Positions 18,295 through 28,630 of a stretch of 64,000 nt of DNA are shown piece after piece. The notes below the pieces were generated by a model. It saw only the letters and a program-made list of their open reading frames with translations. It did no database searches and was not told where the DNA came from. Made by a program: the position numbers and the translations under genes. This DNA is from Enterobacter sp. 10-1 (GTDB taxonomy: Bacteria > Pseudomonadota > Gammaproteobacteria > Enterobacterales > Enterobacteriaceae): the NCBI GenBank assembly GCA_002270295.1, contig NISF01000005.1, positions 310,555 to 374,554 of the forward strand, written 5' to 3'. Each line of letters begins with the position of its first letter. The first letter of the stretch is position 1.

Positions 18295-19127
18295 CAGTGG
18301 CTATGCTCCGCGATCAGGTGAGGATCGAGACGATCGCGCAGCGCGTCGCCCACCAGGTTAAAGGCCATCACGCTGATAAACAGCGCCAGGCCCGGCCACA
18401 GCATCTGCAGCGGCTGGGTCCAGATGTACTGGCGCGCGTCGTTAATCATCACTCCCCACTCCGCGGTCGGCGCGCTGACGCCGAGGCCAAGGAACGACAT
18501 TCCGGCGACGTGCAGCATCATATGGCCGATATCAAGCGTGGCGAGCACCAGCAGCGACGGCACCACCGCGCCTGCCAGATGATCGACAAAGACGCGGATA
18601 TGCCCCGCCCCGCAAAGCCGGGAGGCGAGCACAAACTCGCGCTGGCGTAGCGAAATCGTCAGGCTGCGCACCATCCGCGCGTACCATGCCCAGTGCGACA
18701 GGGCGATGGCGATAATCACGTTAGTCAGCCCGGTACCCAGTACGCCGACCATGAAAAACGACAGGATTGAGGTCGGGAAGGTCATAAACATATCGGCAAC
18801 CCGCATGGTGAGCTGGTCGACCCGGCCGCCCATTAGCCCGGCGCAGCCGCCGATGACCAGCCCCAGCGTCAGCACCAGCAGCAGGCAGGCCAGCACCGCG
18901 CCGAGAGAAACCCGCGTGGCGGCCAGCAGACGGGAAAGAATATCGCGTCCCAGATGGTCGGTACCCAGCCAGTGCCGGGCGTCCGGCGAGAGCAGGCGTG
19001 ACGGTAAATCAACGGCCTGCGGGTCGTAGGGCAGCCACCACTGGGCGGTGAGGGCGATCAGCACCAGCAGGATAATGGCGATCAGCGCCAGGCGAACCGG
19101 CCAGCGGGCGGAAAGAAAAAGGTTCAC
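18294..19127 (-). CDS. nikC: nickel ABC transporter permease NikC
   Basis: Inner-membrane permease of 277 residues with an N-terminal membrane helix (about 12-32) and the DppC-type domain. The [19 protein letters not shown] segment is characteristic of OppC/DppC/NikC proteins, and the cytoplasmic coupling loop (about 195-220) is visible. It overlaps nikB by 4 bp. Confidence 0.95.
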   Translation of the reverse strand: MNLFLSARWPVRLALIAIILLVLIALTAQWWLPYDPQAVDLPSRLLSPDARHWLGTDHLGRDILSRLLAATRVSLGAVLACLLLVLTLGLVIGGCAGLMGGRVDQLTMRVADMFMTFPTSILSFFMVGVLGTGLTNVIIAIALSHWAWYARMVRSLTISLRQREFVLASRLCGAGHIRVFVDHLAGAVVPSLLVLATLDIGHMMLHVAGMSFLGLGVSAPTAEWGVMINDARQYIWTQPLQMLWPGLALFISVMAFNLVGDALRDRLDPHLIAEHSH

Positions 19128-20068
19128 TGGCGTACTCCTTCATGGCGGCGAATGCGCGGGTCCAGCGCGGCGTTGAGCAGGTCAACCGTCAGGTTGCAGA
19201 GGGCAAACACCACCACCATCACCAGCGTGAAGCACTGGATCACCGGGTAGTCGCGGTTAAAGATGGCCGACACCGCGTAGCGCCCGATGCCCGGCCAGGC
19301 AAAGATATTTTCGATAATCATCGTGCCGCCAATCAGCTCGGCAATATGCATCCCGATAGCGGTCACCACGGGCAGCGAGGCGTTGCGCAGAATATGACGG
19401 CGTTCGGTTTGCCTGTCGCTCAACCCGCGCAGCCGCGCCCAGGTCACGTGCCGCTGGCCGGCAACCTCCAGCATGCTGGCGCGCAGCAGGCGGGCGTTAA
19501 TGGCCAGCGACATCAGGGCTATCGACGCCGCGGGCAGAATAAGGTGCTGCCAGCCGCCGTAGCCCAGCGCCGGCAGCCACTGCAAGTAGACGGAAAAAAA
19601 CATCACCAGCAGGAAGGCGAGCCAGAAGTTGGGCATCGAGACGCCGAGAAAGGCGATCATCCGCACGATGAAATCCGCCGGGCGGTCGCGATGGCGGGCG
19701 GCCCAAATCCCCAGCGGCACGGAGGTCAGCAGGATAATGACCAGCGCCGCGCCCGCCAGCTGCATCGTGGCGGGCAGGAAGTGCATCACGTCGTCGATCA
19801 CCGGTCGCTGGGTGGCGAAGGAGAGGCCAAAATCGAGATGCAGCGCCTTCCATAGCCAGCTGGCGTACTGGGTGACGAGCGATTGGTCCAGCCCGAGCAT
19901 CGCGCGCGTGGAGGCCACCATCTCCGGCGTCGGCGGGAGATTTGATAAGCGCAGATAGTCCAGCGCCGGGTCGCCGGTGCCGAGACGCAGCATGAGAAAG
20001 ATAATGACCGAGGCGGCGAAAATCATCGGGATCAGCAGCAGGATGCGCCGCAGTACGTAGCGCCGCAT
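19124..20068 (-). CDS. nikB: nickel ABC transporter permease NikB
   Basis: Inner-membrane permease of 314 residues, the DppB-type partner of NikC. It starts [17 protein letters not shown], a basic residue-led first helix typical of this class, and carries six predicted membrane segments. Its start and the nikA stop share position 20068, so translation is coupled. Confidence 0.95.
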   Translation of the reverse strand: MRRYVLRRILLLIPMIFAASVIIFLMLRLGTGDPALDYLRLSNLPPTPEMVASTRAMLGLDQSLVTQYASWLWKALHLDFGLSFATQRPVIDDVMHFLPATMQLAGAALVIILLTSVPLGIWAARHRDRPADFIVRMIAFLGVSMPNFWLAFLLVMFFSVYLQWLPALGYGGWQHLILPAASIALMSLAINARLLRASMLEVAGQRHVTWARLRGLSDRQTERRHILRNASLPVVTAIGMHIAELIGGTMIIENIFAWPGIGRYAVSAIFNRDYPVIQCFTLVMVVVFALCNLTVDLLNAALDPRIRRHEGVRQ

Positions 20069-21648
20069 CAGGGTTTCTCCGGCCGGATCAGTTCGAACGG
20101 AATTTCAGCGGCAACCGGAGCGTAAGGGATTGTACCGAGCTCGGGTTTTGCCACCACCATCATCGAGACGTAGCTGATGGGCAGATAGACCGCATCGTTG
20201 TGCAGGCGGGTGAGGATGTCGCGATACAGCGCCTGGCGCCGGGTTTCGTCGGTTGTAGCCAGCACCTTGCCAATCTGCTGGTCGATAAGCGCCTTATCGG
20301 CTAACCCCTGCTGGGCCTGATAGTCGGCGTGAGAGGGGACGCGCATTGAGCTCATAAAGGCGTGCGGATCGTACGGTGCGCCCCAGGTGCGGTTAAAAAT
20401 CATGCCGAAGCGCCCGTCGCGCTGGCGGGCATAAATACTGCTCTCTTCTTCGCCGTTCAGCACGACGTCGACGCCAACCTGACGCATATCGGCCTGCATA
20501 ATTTCCGCCATTGATTTGCTCAGGGCGTCGGTGCCGATAAACGACATTTCGATACGCAGCGGCTGGCCATTTTTCCGGCGGATCTGCTCGCCTGCGGGCT
20601 TCAGCCAGCCGGCCTTTTCCAGCAGGGCGTTAGCCCGCTGCGGATCGTAGCGGCGCGGCGTTAAGCCGATATTGGCGTAGGGCACCGAAGGGGCAAACAG
20701 CGTATCGGCGACCTGCTGGGTGCCGTACAGCGCGTTGTCGATCAGCGACTTTTTGTTGACCGCATAGTTTAGCGCTTCCCGCACCGCCAGCTCATTAGTG
20801 GGCGCTTTGGCAGAGTTAAGCGCCAGCATCACCGTTTCGACGGGCTGAGAAAGCTGGGTGCGCCAGGCCGGGTTATGGCTGAAACGCGCGAAGGTATCCA
20901 GCGGCAGCAGGCCCTCGTTGCCATAGAGCAGATCGATATCGCCGGTTTCAAAGGCCACGGCGCGGGTCATCGGGTCCGGGATCACCTTCACGGTCACCTG
21001 GTCAAGCGACGGTTTTTCGCCCCAGTAGCGTGGGTTACGCACCAGCACATCAAACTGATTGAGTTTCGCGGTTTTCAGCACCCACGGCCCGGTGCCGATG
21101 GGCGCCTTAATGCCGTGCAGGGTGCCGCCGTCAACAAACTGCGACGGGGCGATAAAGCGGAACGGACGCGGCAGAGCCAGCTCCTGGAGAAAAGGGTAGT
21201 AGGCGCTTTTGAGGGTGATTTGCAGCCGGGTATCGCTCAGCGCTCTGACATCGCTGATCTGGTTGGTCAGCTCCAGCCAGGCGTGGCGCTGCCTGTTCGC
21301 CAGCACCGCCTGAAAATTGGCTACCGCCGCCTGGGCGTTAAACGGCTCGCCGTTGGAGAACTGCACGTCACTGCGTAGGGTAAACAGCCAGACTTTTCCG
21401 TCCGCGGAGTGGCTCCAGCTGCTCGCCAGCCACGGCTTGACCGAGCCATCCTGCTGATATTTGACCAGCGGCTCGTAGACCATGCTTTGGGCGAACATCT
21501 GGTTGGGGGTATAGAGGTGGGGGTTCAGAGGACCTACGTTAACCGGCCAGGCGGTAACTAATTCACGCGCTGCGGCGCCGGTTAGCAGAGGCAGACAGAG
21601 GCAAACCGCCGTCAGAAGGGGGCGGAAGAGGGTGCGGAGGATCGACAA
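20068..21648 (-). CDS. nikA: periplasmic nickel-binding protein NikA
   Basis: Solute-binding protein of the nickel importer, 526 residues (524 in E. coli), with a signal peptide ending near GAAA|REL. The mature part is closely similar to E. coli NikA. His440 in the RVPSHAD segment corresponds, by alignment from memory, to the nickel-ligand His416 of the mature E. coli protein. It is the first gene of nikABCDE-nikR, downstream of a NikR operator. Confidence 0.97.
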   Translation of the reverse strand: MSILRTLFRPLLTAVCLCLPLLTGAAARELVTAWPVNVGPLNPHLYTPNQMFAQSMVYEPLVKYQQDGSVKPWLASSWSHSADGKVWLFTLRSDVQFSNGEPFNAQAAVANFQAVLANRQRHAWLELTNQISDVRALSDTRLQITLKSAYYPFLQELALPRPFRFIAPSQFVDGGTLHGIKAPIGTGPWVLKTAKLNQFDVLVRNPRYWGEKPSLDQVTVKVIPDPMTRAVAFETGDIDLLYGNEGLLPLDTFARFSHNPAWRTQLSQPVETVMLALNSAKAPTNELAVREALNYAVNKKSLIDNALYGTQQVADTLFAPSVPYANIGLTPRRYDPQRANALLEKAGWLKPAGEQIRRKNGQPLRIEMSFIGTDALSKSMAEIMQADMRQVGVDVVLNGEEESSIYARQRDGRFGMIFNRTWGAPYDPHAFMSSMRVPSHADYQAQQGLADKALIDQQIGKVLATTDETRRQALYRDILTRLHNDAVYLPISYVSMMVVAKPELGTIPYAPVAAEIPFELIRPEKP

Positions 21649-21673
21649 GGCGTTAATCTCAGTGAGCAGGAAA

Positions 21674-21701
21674 GTATGATGATTTTAATAATTCATCATA
21701 C
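21674..21701. promoter_or_regulatory. NikR operator upstream of nikA
   Basis: GTATGA (21674-21679) and TCATAC (21696-21701) are separated by 16 bp, exactly the NikR consensus GTATGA-N16-TCATAC. The site is 26 bp upstream of the nikA start and would block the nik promoter when nickel is plentiful. Confidence 0.93.
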
Positions 21702-21766
21702 TTTAGGAGTAACTCAGATCAATCAATGGCCCGATAGTATAAGAAAATCATATATAAGCGGCGCCG

Positions 21767-22627
21767 TCAGGGGCGCCTGAAGAGATCCAGCAGCGTGGCG
21801 AGCTGTTCATCAATGGGGGTGACGTCGCGCTTGACGATCAGGTGCAGCGGGGTCGCGCGTCGGGCGCCGTGGCTCAGCGGCAGCGGCTTCAGCTCCCCCT
21901 GGGCGAGCTGCGGACGAATGCGCTCTTCGGGCAGCCAGCCGAAACCGACCTGATACAGCACGGCATCAATAGCGGCATCAATGGTGGAGAAGGTCCACGC
22001 GTCGCGGCCCGGCTGGCGTTCATTGTGGCGATCGGCGATCTGCACCAGCGGCCAGCGGGCCAGGGCGCTATCGTCCAGCGGCCCGTCGAGGGCGGCGAGC
22101 GGATGGTCCCGGTGAGCGACGGCGATAAAATCGATGTTCATAAGCCACTCGCCGCGGCCGGTAATATCCTGGCGGCGGGTGAGCACCATCACGTCAGCCT
22201 CGCCGCGCGCCGCGCTCTCGTCGCCGATGTTTTCCAGCACCTCCATCAGCCTGACCTGGGTTTGCGGGTAGCGCTGCTGGAACTGGCGCAGAATAGCAAA
22301 CAGCCGCTGGCGAGGAAAAATGCTGTCGACGACCAGATCGAGCCTGGTACGGGCGCCGTTGCGCAGCGCAATAGCGTGATTTTCAACATAATAAAAAGCC
22401 TGCAGCAGCGGCTTAACCTGGGCGAGCAGCAGCTCGCCCGCCGGCGTTAATACCGCGCGGCGCCCGGATGGCGTCAGCAGCGTTACCCCCAGCCTTTCCT
22501 GCAGCAGGGCGAGGTTGTAGCTGACCGACGACTGGCTGCGATGGGTCTCCTCCGCGGCTCTGGCAAAGCTGCCCAGGGCGATAACCTTCTCCAGCAGGGC
22601 CCATTGTTCGAGCGTTGTCTTGTGCAT
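21767..22627 (-). CDS. LysR-family transcriptional regulator, probable regulator of padC
   Basis: LysR-type regulator of 286 residues: N-terminal winged helix-turn-helix (about 1-65, with GSFARAAEETHRSQSSVSYN as the recognition region) and a C-terminal effector domain (about 90-285). It is divergent from the phenolic acid decarboxylase gene with a 99-bp gap, the classic arrangement for a regulator controlling its neighbour. The inducer is presumably a hydroxycinnamic acid; this is inference. Confidence 0.85.
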   Translation of the reverse strand: MHKTTLEQWALLEKVIALGSFARAAEETHRSQSSVSYNLALLQERLGVTLLTPSGRRAVLTPAGELLLAQVKPLLQAFYYVENHAIALRNGARTRLDLVVDSIFPRQRLFAILRQFQQRYPQTQVRLMEVLENIGDESAARGEADVMVLTRRQDITGRGEWLMNIDFIAVAHRDHPLAALDGPLDDSALARWPLVQIADRHNERQPGRDAWTFSTIDAAIDAVLYQVGFGWLPEERIRPQLAQGELKPLPLSHGARRATPLHLIVKRDVTPIDEQLATLLDLFRRP

Positions 22628-22726
22628 AACTCATCTAAAAAGTGGATGGATTCAATCAAAACATAGCGTTATTTATTCATTTTTTAAAGCAGTACTCTGG
22701 GTTCCAACAACAGAGGAGCAAGCACA

Positions 22727-23230
22727 ATGAACGCTTTCGACAAACACGATTTGAGCGGTTTTATCGGCAAACATCTGGTTTATACCTACGATAACGGGTG
22801 GAATTACGAAATTTACGTCAAAAACGGCCGCACCCTGGACTACCGTATTCATAGCGGGATCGTCGGCAACCGGTGGGTGAAAGATCAGCAGGCTTTTATC
22901 GTACGAGTAGGGGCCAGCATCTATAAAATCTCGTGGACCGAACCGACCGGGACTGACGTCAGCCTGATCGTTAATCTCGGCGACCGGCTATTTCACGGCA
23001 CCATCTTCTTTCCGCGCTGGGTTATCAACGATCCGCAAAAAACCGTCTGCTTCCAGAATGAGCATATCCCGCTGATGGAGTCGTACCGCGCCGCCGGCCC
23101 GGCCTATCCGACGGAAGTGATTGACGAGTTTGCGACAATTACCTTTGTTCGCGACTGCGGCGCGGATAATGACGCTATTATTAATTGTCCTGCTAACCAA
23201 TTACCTGCAGATTTTCCTGCAAACTTGTAA
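22727..23230 (+). CDS. padC: phenolic acid decarboxylase PadC
   Basis: Non-oxidative, cofactor-free decarboxylase turning ferulic, p-coumaric and caffeic acids into 4-vinyl phenols. It has 167 residues, a normal length for the family, and is recognisable throughout (MNAFDKHDLSGFIGKHLVYT). Tyr19, Tyr21, Arg49 and Glu72 correspond to the active-site Tyr, Tyr, Arg and Glu of the Lactobacillus enzyme. AGAGGAG lies ahead of the ATG. A divergent LysR gene probably regulates it. It is absent from the E. coli locus. Confidence 0.93.
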   Translation: MNAFDKHDLSGFIGKHLVYTYDNGWNYEIYVKNGRTLDYRIHSGIVGNRWVKDQQAFIVRVGASIYKISWTEPTGTDVSLIVNLGDRLFHGTIFFPRWVINDPQKTVCFQNEHIPLMESYRAAGPAYPTEVIDEFATITFVRDCGADNDAIINCPANQLPADFPANL

Positions 23231-23456
23231 TACTCCGGAAATAATTTTGTGATCTATGTAAGATTTCTCTCTTTAGTATCATAGAGTAAAATTTTATTTA
23301 TTGTTTAACGGTTTAATGTTTGTTTACTTTACCGCCCCGTGCTCCTGGCCCGTTCTGAGTCAGGGGCCGAATTCCCCGCTTAAAACCGCCATCACAGTTA
23401 ATAAACTTATTTATAAAACAACTGGTTGTATTGTCGATCGCCAACTATATTAATTT
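23231..23456. other. AT-rich intergenic region after padC
   Basis: Non-coding stretch between padC and the arn control region. It is markedly AT-rich, with GGGGCCGAATTCCCC-like dyads near 23365. No ORF, and no T-tailed terminator, could be supported. Confidence 0.4.
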
Positions 23457-23473
23457 CTTAATATTATCCTAAG
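23457..23473 (+). promoter_or_regulatory. candidate PmrA (BasR) box upstream of arnB
   Basis: CTTAAT-ATTAT-CCTAAG fits the PmrA direct-repeat pattern (CTTAAT-N5-CTTAAT/G) with one mismatch in the second half. It lies 168 bp upstream of the operon's first gene, with AT-rich sequence (TAAATT at 23484-23489) downstream that could serve as -10. PmrA-PmrB activation of arn is established in related enterobacteria. Confidence 0.6.
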
Positions 23474-23510
23474 CAACCCCGTCTAAATTAAATAACGTCA
23501 AATACCCTGG

Positions 23511-23547
23511 AATGAAAATGTGGCATTGAAAGAATTTCATTTTCATT
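23511..23547. repeat. inverted repeat in the arnB leader
   Basis: AATGAAAATG (23511-23520) and CATTTTCATT (23538-23547) are perfect 10-bp arms around 17 nt, 78 bp ahead of the arnB start. It could be a leader hairpin or a protein site. No function is known. Confidence 0.5.
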
Positions 23548-23624
23548 TTGTTTAAGTCCGCTGGCGCAGGATATTTTTTCTACCGGCCTGAGTTTGTTCG
23601 GGCCATATACAGAACAGGAAAATG

Positions 23625-24764
23625 ATGAGCGAATTTTTGCCGTTTTCGCGCCCGTCAATGGGTGACGCAGAGCTGGCCGCGCTGCGTGAAGTTTTGCAAT
23701 CAGGTTGGATCACTACCGGGCCGAAAAATCAGGCGCTGGAAGAGGCCTTCTGCACGCTGACCGGCAACCGGCATGCGGTGGCGGTCAGCTCGGCGACCGG
23801 CGGCATGCACGTCACGCTGATGGCGCTGGGCATCGGCGCCGGCGATGAGGTGATCACCCCTTCGCAGACCTGGGTCTCGACCCTGAACATGATCTGTCTG
23901 CTGGGCGCGACGCCGGTGATGATCGATGTCGATCGCGATAACCTGATGATCGCCGCTGAAGCGGTCGAAGCCGCGATTACCCCCCGCACCAGGGCCATCG
24001 TTCCCGTGCATTACGCGGGCGCGCCGGCGGATATCGACGCGATTCGCGCCGTCGGCGAGCGTCACGGCATCGCGGTGATTGAAGATGCCGCCCACGCGGC
24101 GGGGACCTACTACAAGGGCCGTCACGTCGGCAGCCGCGGTACCGCAATCTTCTCCTTCCACGCCATTAAAAATATGACCTGTGCCGAAGGCGGCCTGATC
24201 GTCACCGATGACGACGAGCTGGCTTCGCGTATCCGTAGCCTCAAATTCCACGGCCTTGGCGTTGATGCCTACGACCGCCAGACCCTCGGCCGCGCTCCGC
24301 AGGCGGAGGTGATCTCCCCGGGCTTCAAGTACAACCTGGCCGATATCAACGCCGCGCTGGCGCTGGTGCAGCTGGAGAAGCTGCCGCACGCCAACCGGCG
24401 TCGCGCCGACATCGCCCGCCGCTATCTGAGCGAGCTGGCGGATACCCCGTTCGCGCCGCTGCAGGTGCCGGGCTGGGAGCACCAGCACGCCTGGCACCTG
24501 TTTATTATTCGCGTCGATGAAGCCCTCTGCGGCATTAATCGCGATGCCTTAATGGAGCAGCTGAAAGCCATGGGGATCGGCACCGGGCTGCATTTCCGCG
24601 CGGCGCATACGCAAAAGTATTACCGCGAGCGCTTCCCGACGCTGTCATTACCGAATACGGAATGGAACAGCGCGCGCATTTGTTCACTCCCGCTGTTCCC
24701 GGATATGACCGATGACGACGTCACCCGCGTTATCTCCGCTCTGCACCAGCTGTCAGGACGTTAA
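23625..24764 (+). CDS. arnB: UDP-4-amino-4-deoxy-L-arabinose aminotransferase ArnB
   Basis: PLP enzyme that transaminates UDP-Ara4O to UDP-Ara4N, 379 residues. The PLP lysine is Lys182 in [14 protein letters not shown]. An ATG at 23622 is directly adjacent; 23625 gives the better spacing to AGGA. It is the first gene of arnBCADTEF, which adds L-Ara4N to lipid A and gives polymyxin resistance. Confidence 0.96.
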   Translation: MSEFLPFSRPSMGDAELAALREVLQSGWITTGPKNQALEEAFCTLTGNRHAVAVSSATGGMHVTLMALGIGAGDEVITPSQTWVSTLNMICLLGATPVMIDVDRDNLMIAAEAVEAAITPRTRAIVPVHYAGAPADIDAIRAVGERHGIAVIEDAAHAAGTYYKGRHVGSRGTAIFSFHAIKNMTCAEGGLIVTDDDELASRIRSLKFHGLGVDAYDRQTLGRAPQAEVISPGFKYNLADINAALALVQLEKLPHANRRRADIARRYLSELADTPFAPLQVPGWEHQHAWHLFIIRVDEALCGINRDALMEQLKAMGIGTGLHFRAAHTQKYYRERFPTLSLPNTEWNSARICSLPLFPDMTDDDVTRVISALHQLSGR

Positions 24765-24765
24765 T

Positions 24766-25749
24766 ATGTTTACTTATCCTCCCGTGAAGAAGGTCTCGGT
24801 GGTTATCCCTGTTTATAACGAGCAGGAGAGCCTGCCAGAGCTCATTCGCCGCACGGATAGCGCCTGCGCCACCCTTGGGCGCGAATATGAAATCCTGCTG
24901 GTCGATGATGGCAGCAGCGATGACTCCGCCCGCATGCTGACGGCGGCGGCCGAAGCCGAAGGCAGCCACGTCGTGGCGGTGCTGCTGAACCGCAACTACG
25001 GCCAGCACTCGGCGATTATGGCGGGCTTTAGCCACGTCACCGGCGATCTGATCATTACCCTCGATGCCGACCTGCAAAACCCGCCGGAGGAGATCCCGCG
25101 GCTGGTGGAGAAAGCGGACGAGGGCTATGACGTGGTCGGTACCGTACGTCAGAACCGCCAGGATACCTTCTTCCGTAAAACCGCGTCGAAGATGATCAAC
25201 CGCCTGATCCAGCGCACCACCGGCAAAGCGATGGGCGATTACGGCTGCATGCTGCGGGCCTATCGCCGCCATATCATCGACGCGATGCTCAACTGCCACG
25301 AGCGCAGCACCTTTATCCCGATCCTCGCGAATACCTTTGCCCGCCGGGCGGTGGAGATCCCGGTGATGCACGCCGAGCGTGAGTTCGGTGATTCCAAATA
25401 CAGCTTTATGCGCCTGATCAACCTGATGTACGACCTGGTGACCTGCCTGACCACCACGCCGCTGCGCCTGCTCAGCGTTTTCGGCAGCGTGATCGCCCTG
25501 CTGGGCTTTGCCTTCTCGATCTTGCTGATTGTGCTGCGCCTGGTATTAGGCCCGCAGTGGGCGGCCGAAGGGGTATTCGTGCTCTTTGCCGTGCTGTTTA
25601 TGTTTATCGGCGCCCAGTTTGTCGGCATGGGTCTGCTTGGGGAGTATATCGGCCGCATCTATAACGATGTTCGCGCCCGCCCCCGCTACTTTATTCAACG
25701 TGTTGTTCGTCAGCCGGAAACGGCATCTCAAGAGGAAGATCGTTCATGA
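24766..25749 (+). CDS. arnC: undecaprenyl-phosphate 4-deoxy-4-formamido-L-arabinose transferase ArnC
   Basis: Inner-membrane GT2 glycosyltransferase of 327 residues that loads formylated Ara4N onto undecaprenyl phosphate. The N-terminal catalytic domain has [15 protein letters not shown], the DDGSSDDS motif and [10 protein letters not shown]. Two C-terminal membrane helices span about 235-300. One base separates the arnB stop from the ATG, and it overlaps arnA by 4 bp. Confidence 0.96.
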   Translation: MFTYPPVKKVSVVIPVYNEQESLPELIRRTDSACATLGREYEILLVDDGSSDDSARMLTAAAEAEGSHVVAVLLNRNYGQHSAIMAGFSHVTGDLIITLDADLQNPPEEIPRLVEKADEGYDVVGTVRQNRQDTFFRKTASKMINRLIQRTTGKAMGDYGCMLRAYRRHIIDAMLNCHERSTFIPILANTFARRAVEIPVMHAEREFGDSKYSFMRLINLMYDLVTCLTTTPLRLLSVFGSVIALLGFAFSILLIVLRLVLGPQWAAEGVFVLFAVLFMFIGAQFVGMGLLGEYIGRIYNDVRARPRYFIQRVVRQPETASQEEDRS

Positions 25750-27731
25750 AAGCCGTAGTCTTCGCTTATCACGATATGGGTTGTGCCGGTATTCAGTCCC
25801 TGCTGGACGCCGGGTATGACATTGCCGCTATTTTCACCCATCCGGATAACCCCGGCGAAAACCATTTCTTTGGTTCGGTGGCGCGTATCGCTGCGGAACA
25901 AGGTATCCCGGTGTGGGCGCCAGAAGATGTGAATCACCCGCTGTGGATTGAACGTATCCGCGAAATGACGCCGGACGTCCTGTTTTCCTTCTACTACCGC
26001 AATCTGCTGGGCGATGAGATCCTCAATATTGCGCCGCAGGGCGCCTTTAACCTGCACGGCTCCCTGCTGCCGAAATATCGCGGCCGCGCGCCGCTGAACT
26101 GGGTGCTGGTCAACGGTGAAAGCGAAACGGGCGTCACCCTGCACCGCATGGTCAGCCGCGCCGATGCCGGCGATATCGTCGCGCAGCAGACGGTGGCCAT
26201 CGGGGGCGATGACGTGGCTCTGACCCTGCACCGCAGGCTGTGCTCGGCGGCATCCGAGCTGCTGGGCCAGGCGCTGCCGGCGATCCGTGAAGGCAAAATT
26301 GACGCGCGCGCGCAGGATGAGAGCCAGGCGACCTACGTCGGCCGCCGTACGCCGGAAGATGGCCGTCTTGACTGGGAGCAGCCCGCGCAAACCCTGCATA
26401 ACCTGGTCCGCGCCGTATCCGATCCGTGGCCGGGCGCGTTTGGCTATACCGGCGCCAACAAATTTATCGTCTGGAAATCGCGCGTCCGTCACGACCTGCC
26501 GGCAGCGAAGGCGGGGACGGTGATTTCCACCACGCCGCTGGTGGTGGCCTGCCAGGACGGAGCGCTGGAAATCGTCACCGGTCAGACCGATCGCGGCGTC
26601 TATATTCAGGGTACGCAGCTGGCGCAGGCTTTGGGCCTGGTCTCTGGCGCCGTGCTGAGCAGCAAACCGGTGGTGGCGATTAAGCGCCGCACCCGCGTGC
26701 TGATCCTCGGCGTTAACGGGTTTATCGGCAACCATCTGACCGAGCGCTTACTGCAGGACGATAATTACGAAATCTACGGTCTGGATATCGGCTCCGATGC
26801 CATCAGCCGCTTCCTTGAGAATCCGCGTTTCCACTTCGTCGAAGGGGATATCAGCATTCACTCCGAATGGATTGAGTATCACATTAAGAAATGCGACGTG
26901 GTTCTGCCGCTGGTGGCGATCGCCACGCCTATCGAATACACCCGTAACCCGCTGCGCGTGTTCGAGCTGGACTTCGAAGAGAACCTGAAGATTATCCGCG
27001 ACTGCGTGAAGTACGATAAGCGCATTATCTTCCCGTCGACCTCTGAAGTGTACGGTATGTGCACCGATAAAAACTTCGATGAAGACAGCTCGAACCTGGT
27101 GGTGGGGCCGATCAACAAGCAGCGCTGGATCTATTCGGTATCGAAGCAGCTGCTCGACCGCGTTATCTGGGCCTACGGCGATAAAGCCGCGCTGCGCTTC
27201 ACCCTGTTCCGTCCGTTTAACTGGATGGGGCCGCGTCTGGATAACCTCAACGCCGCGCGTATCGGCAGCTCCCGCGCCATTACCCAGCTGATCCTCAACC
27301 TGGTTGAGGGCTCGCCGATTAAGCTTATCGAAGGCGGTAAGCAGAAGCGCTGCTTCACCGATATCAGCGACGGGATTGAGGCGCTGTTCCGGATTATCGA
27401 GAACAAAGACGGTCGCTGCGACGGGCAGATTATCAACATCGGTAACCCGGATAACGAAGCCAGTATTAAAGAGCTGGCGGAGATGCTGCTGGATTGCTTC
27501 GAGCGCCATCCGCTGCGCGGCAGCTTCCCGCCGTTCGCCGGCTTCCGCGATGTCGAAAGCAGCGATTACTACGGTAAAGGTTATCAGGACGTCGAGCACC
27601 GTAAGCCGAGCATCCGCAACGCGAAGCGCTGCCTGAGCTGGACGCCGACGGTACCGATGGAAGAGACCGTCGAGCATACCCTCGACTTCTTCCTGCGCAC
27701 CGTTGAACTGGCGGATGATAAGAGATCATGA
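25746..27731 (+). CDS. arnA: bifunctional UDP-Ara4N formyltransferase / UDP-GlcA oxidative decarboxylase ArnA
   Basis: Cytoplasmic two-domain enzyme of 661 residues. The N-terminal formyltransferase (about 1-300) has the catalytic residues Asn102, His104 and Asp140. The C-terminal short-chain dehydrogenase-like decarboxylase starts at [15 protein letters not shown] (about 322-336) and has a conserved STSEVYG active-site segment. It makes UDP-Ara4O and later formylates UDP-Ara4N. It overlaps arnD by 4 bp. Confidence 0.97.
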   Translation: MKAVVFAYHDMGCAGIQSLLDAGYDIAAIFTHPDNPGENHFFGSVARIAAEQGIPVWAPEDVNHPLWIERIREMTPDVLFSFYYRNLLGDEILNIAPQGAFNLHGSLLPKYRGRAPLNWVLVNGESETGVTLHRMVSRADAGDIVAQQTVAIGGDDVALTLHRRLCSAASELLGQALPAIREGKIDARAQDESQATYVGRRTPEDGRLDWEQPAQTLHNLVRAVSDPWPGAFGYTGANKFIVWKSRVRHDLPAAKAGTVISTTPLVVACQDGALEIVTGQTDRGVYIQGTQLAQALGLVSGAVLSSKPVVAIKRRTRVLILGVNGFIGNHLTERLLQDDNYEIYGLDIGSDAISRFLENPRFHFVEGDISIHSEWIEYHIKKCDVVLPLVAIATPIEYTRNPLRVFELDFEENLKIIRDCVKYDKRIIFPSTSEVYGMCTDKNFDEDSSNLVVGPINKQRWIYSVSKQLLDRVIWAYGDKAALRFTLFRPFNWMGPRLDNLNAARIGSSRAITQLILNLVEGSPIKLIEGGKQKRCFTDISDGIEALFRIIENKDGRCDGQIINIGNPDNEASIKELAEMLLDCFERHPLRGSFPPFAGFRDVESSDYYGKGYQDVEHRKPSIRNAKRCLSWTPTVPMEETVEHTLDFFLRTVELADDKRS

Positions 27732-28630
27732 AACAGGTCGGCTTACGCATAGATGTTGATACCTTTCGCGGCACGCGGGACGGAGTTCCGCGGCTGCTGA
27801 GCCTTCTGGCCCAGCACGGGATTCAGGCAAGCTTCTTTTTTAGCGTTGGGCCGGACAATATGGGGCGCCATTTGTGGCGCCTGATAAAACCGAAGTTTTT
27901 GTGGAAGATGCTGCGCTCAAAGGCGGCCTCGCTGTACGGCTGGGACATCCTGCTGGCCGGTACCGCCTGGCCCGGGCGGCGCATCGGCGCGGGCAATGAA
28001 GAGGTATTGCGCGCGACGGCGCAGGCGCATGAGGTGGGCCTGCATGCCTGGGATCACTACAGCTGGCAGGCGTGGAGCGGCGTCTGGCCGCAGGAGCGCC
28101 TGACCCTGGAGGTTGAGCGCGGGCTGCTGGAGCTGGAGCGGATTATTGGCCAGCCGGTGACCTGCTCCGCCGTCGCCGGCTGGCGCGCCGACCAGCGGGT
28201 TATCAAAGCCAAAGAGTCCTTCGATTTTCTCTACAACAGCGACTGCCGGGGCAGCCGCCCCTTCCGGCCGCAGCTCGGCAACGAGACGCTGGGCACCGTG
28301 CAGATCCCGGTCACGCTTCCCACCTGGGATGAGGTGGTCGGCAGCGCGGTTGATGCTGGCGGCTTTAATCGCTATCTGCTGGACTGCATTCATCGCGACC
28401 CGGGCGTCCCGGTCTATACCATTCATGCCGAAGTTGAAGGCATTGCGTTTGCGCAGCAGTTTGATGAGCTGCTGACGATGGCGGCGCAGGAAGAGATCCA
28501 GTTTTGTCCGCTAAGCCAGCTGCTGCCCGCTGATTTTAGCGAGCTGCCGGTGGGCAAGGTGGTCCGCGGTGAACTGGCCGGCCGGGAAGGCTGGCTTGGG
28601 CGTGAACAATTATTGAGTCAGGACGTATGA
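27728..28630 (+). CDS. arnD: 4-deoxy-4-formamido-L-arabinose-phosphoundecaprenol deformylase ArnD
   Basis: Polysaccharide-deacetylase-fold enzyme of 300 residues that removes the formyl group from the undecaprenyl-linked sugar. The N-terminal [13 protein letters not shown] carries the metal/catalytic aspartates and [10 protein letters not shown] the metal-binding histidines. It overlaps arnA and arnT by 4 bp each. Confidence 0.95.
   Translation: MKQVGLRIDVDTFRGTRDGVPRLLSLLAQHGIQASFFFSVGPDNMGRHLWRLIKPKFLWKMLRSKAASLYGWDILLAGTAWPGRRIGAGNEEVLRATAQAHEVGLHAWDHYSWQAWSGVWPQERLTLEVERGLLELERIIGQPVTCSAVAGWRADQRVIKAKESFDFLYNSDCRGSRPFRPQLGNETLGTVQIPVTLPTWDEVVGSAVDAGGFNRYLLDCIHRDPGVPVYTIHAEVEGIAFAQQFDELLTMAAQEEIQFCPLSQLLPADFSELPVGKVVRGELAGREGWLGREQLLSQDV

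Noticed and set aside
20391-20396. NikA Asn419 where E. coli appears to have a histidine, read at first as loss of the nickel ligand
   Set aside because: Counting shows the nickel-ligand His416 of mature E. coli NikA matches the conserved His440 in the PSHAD segment, not this position.
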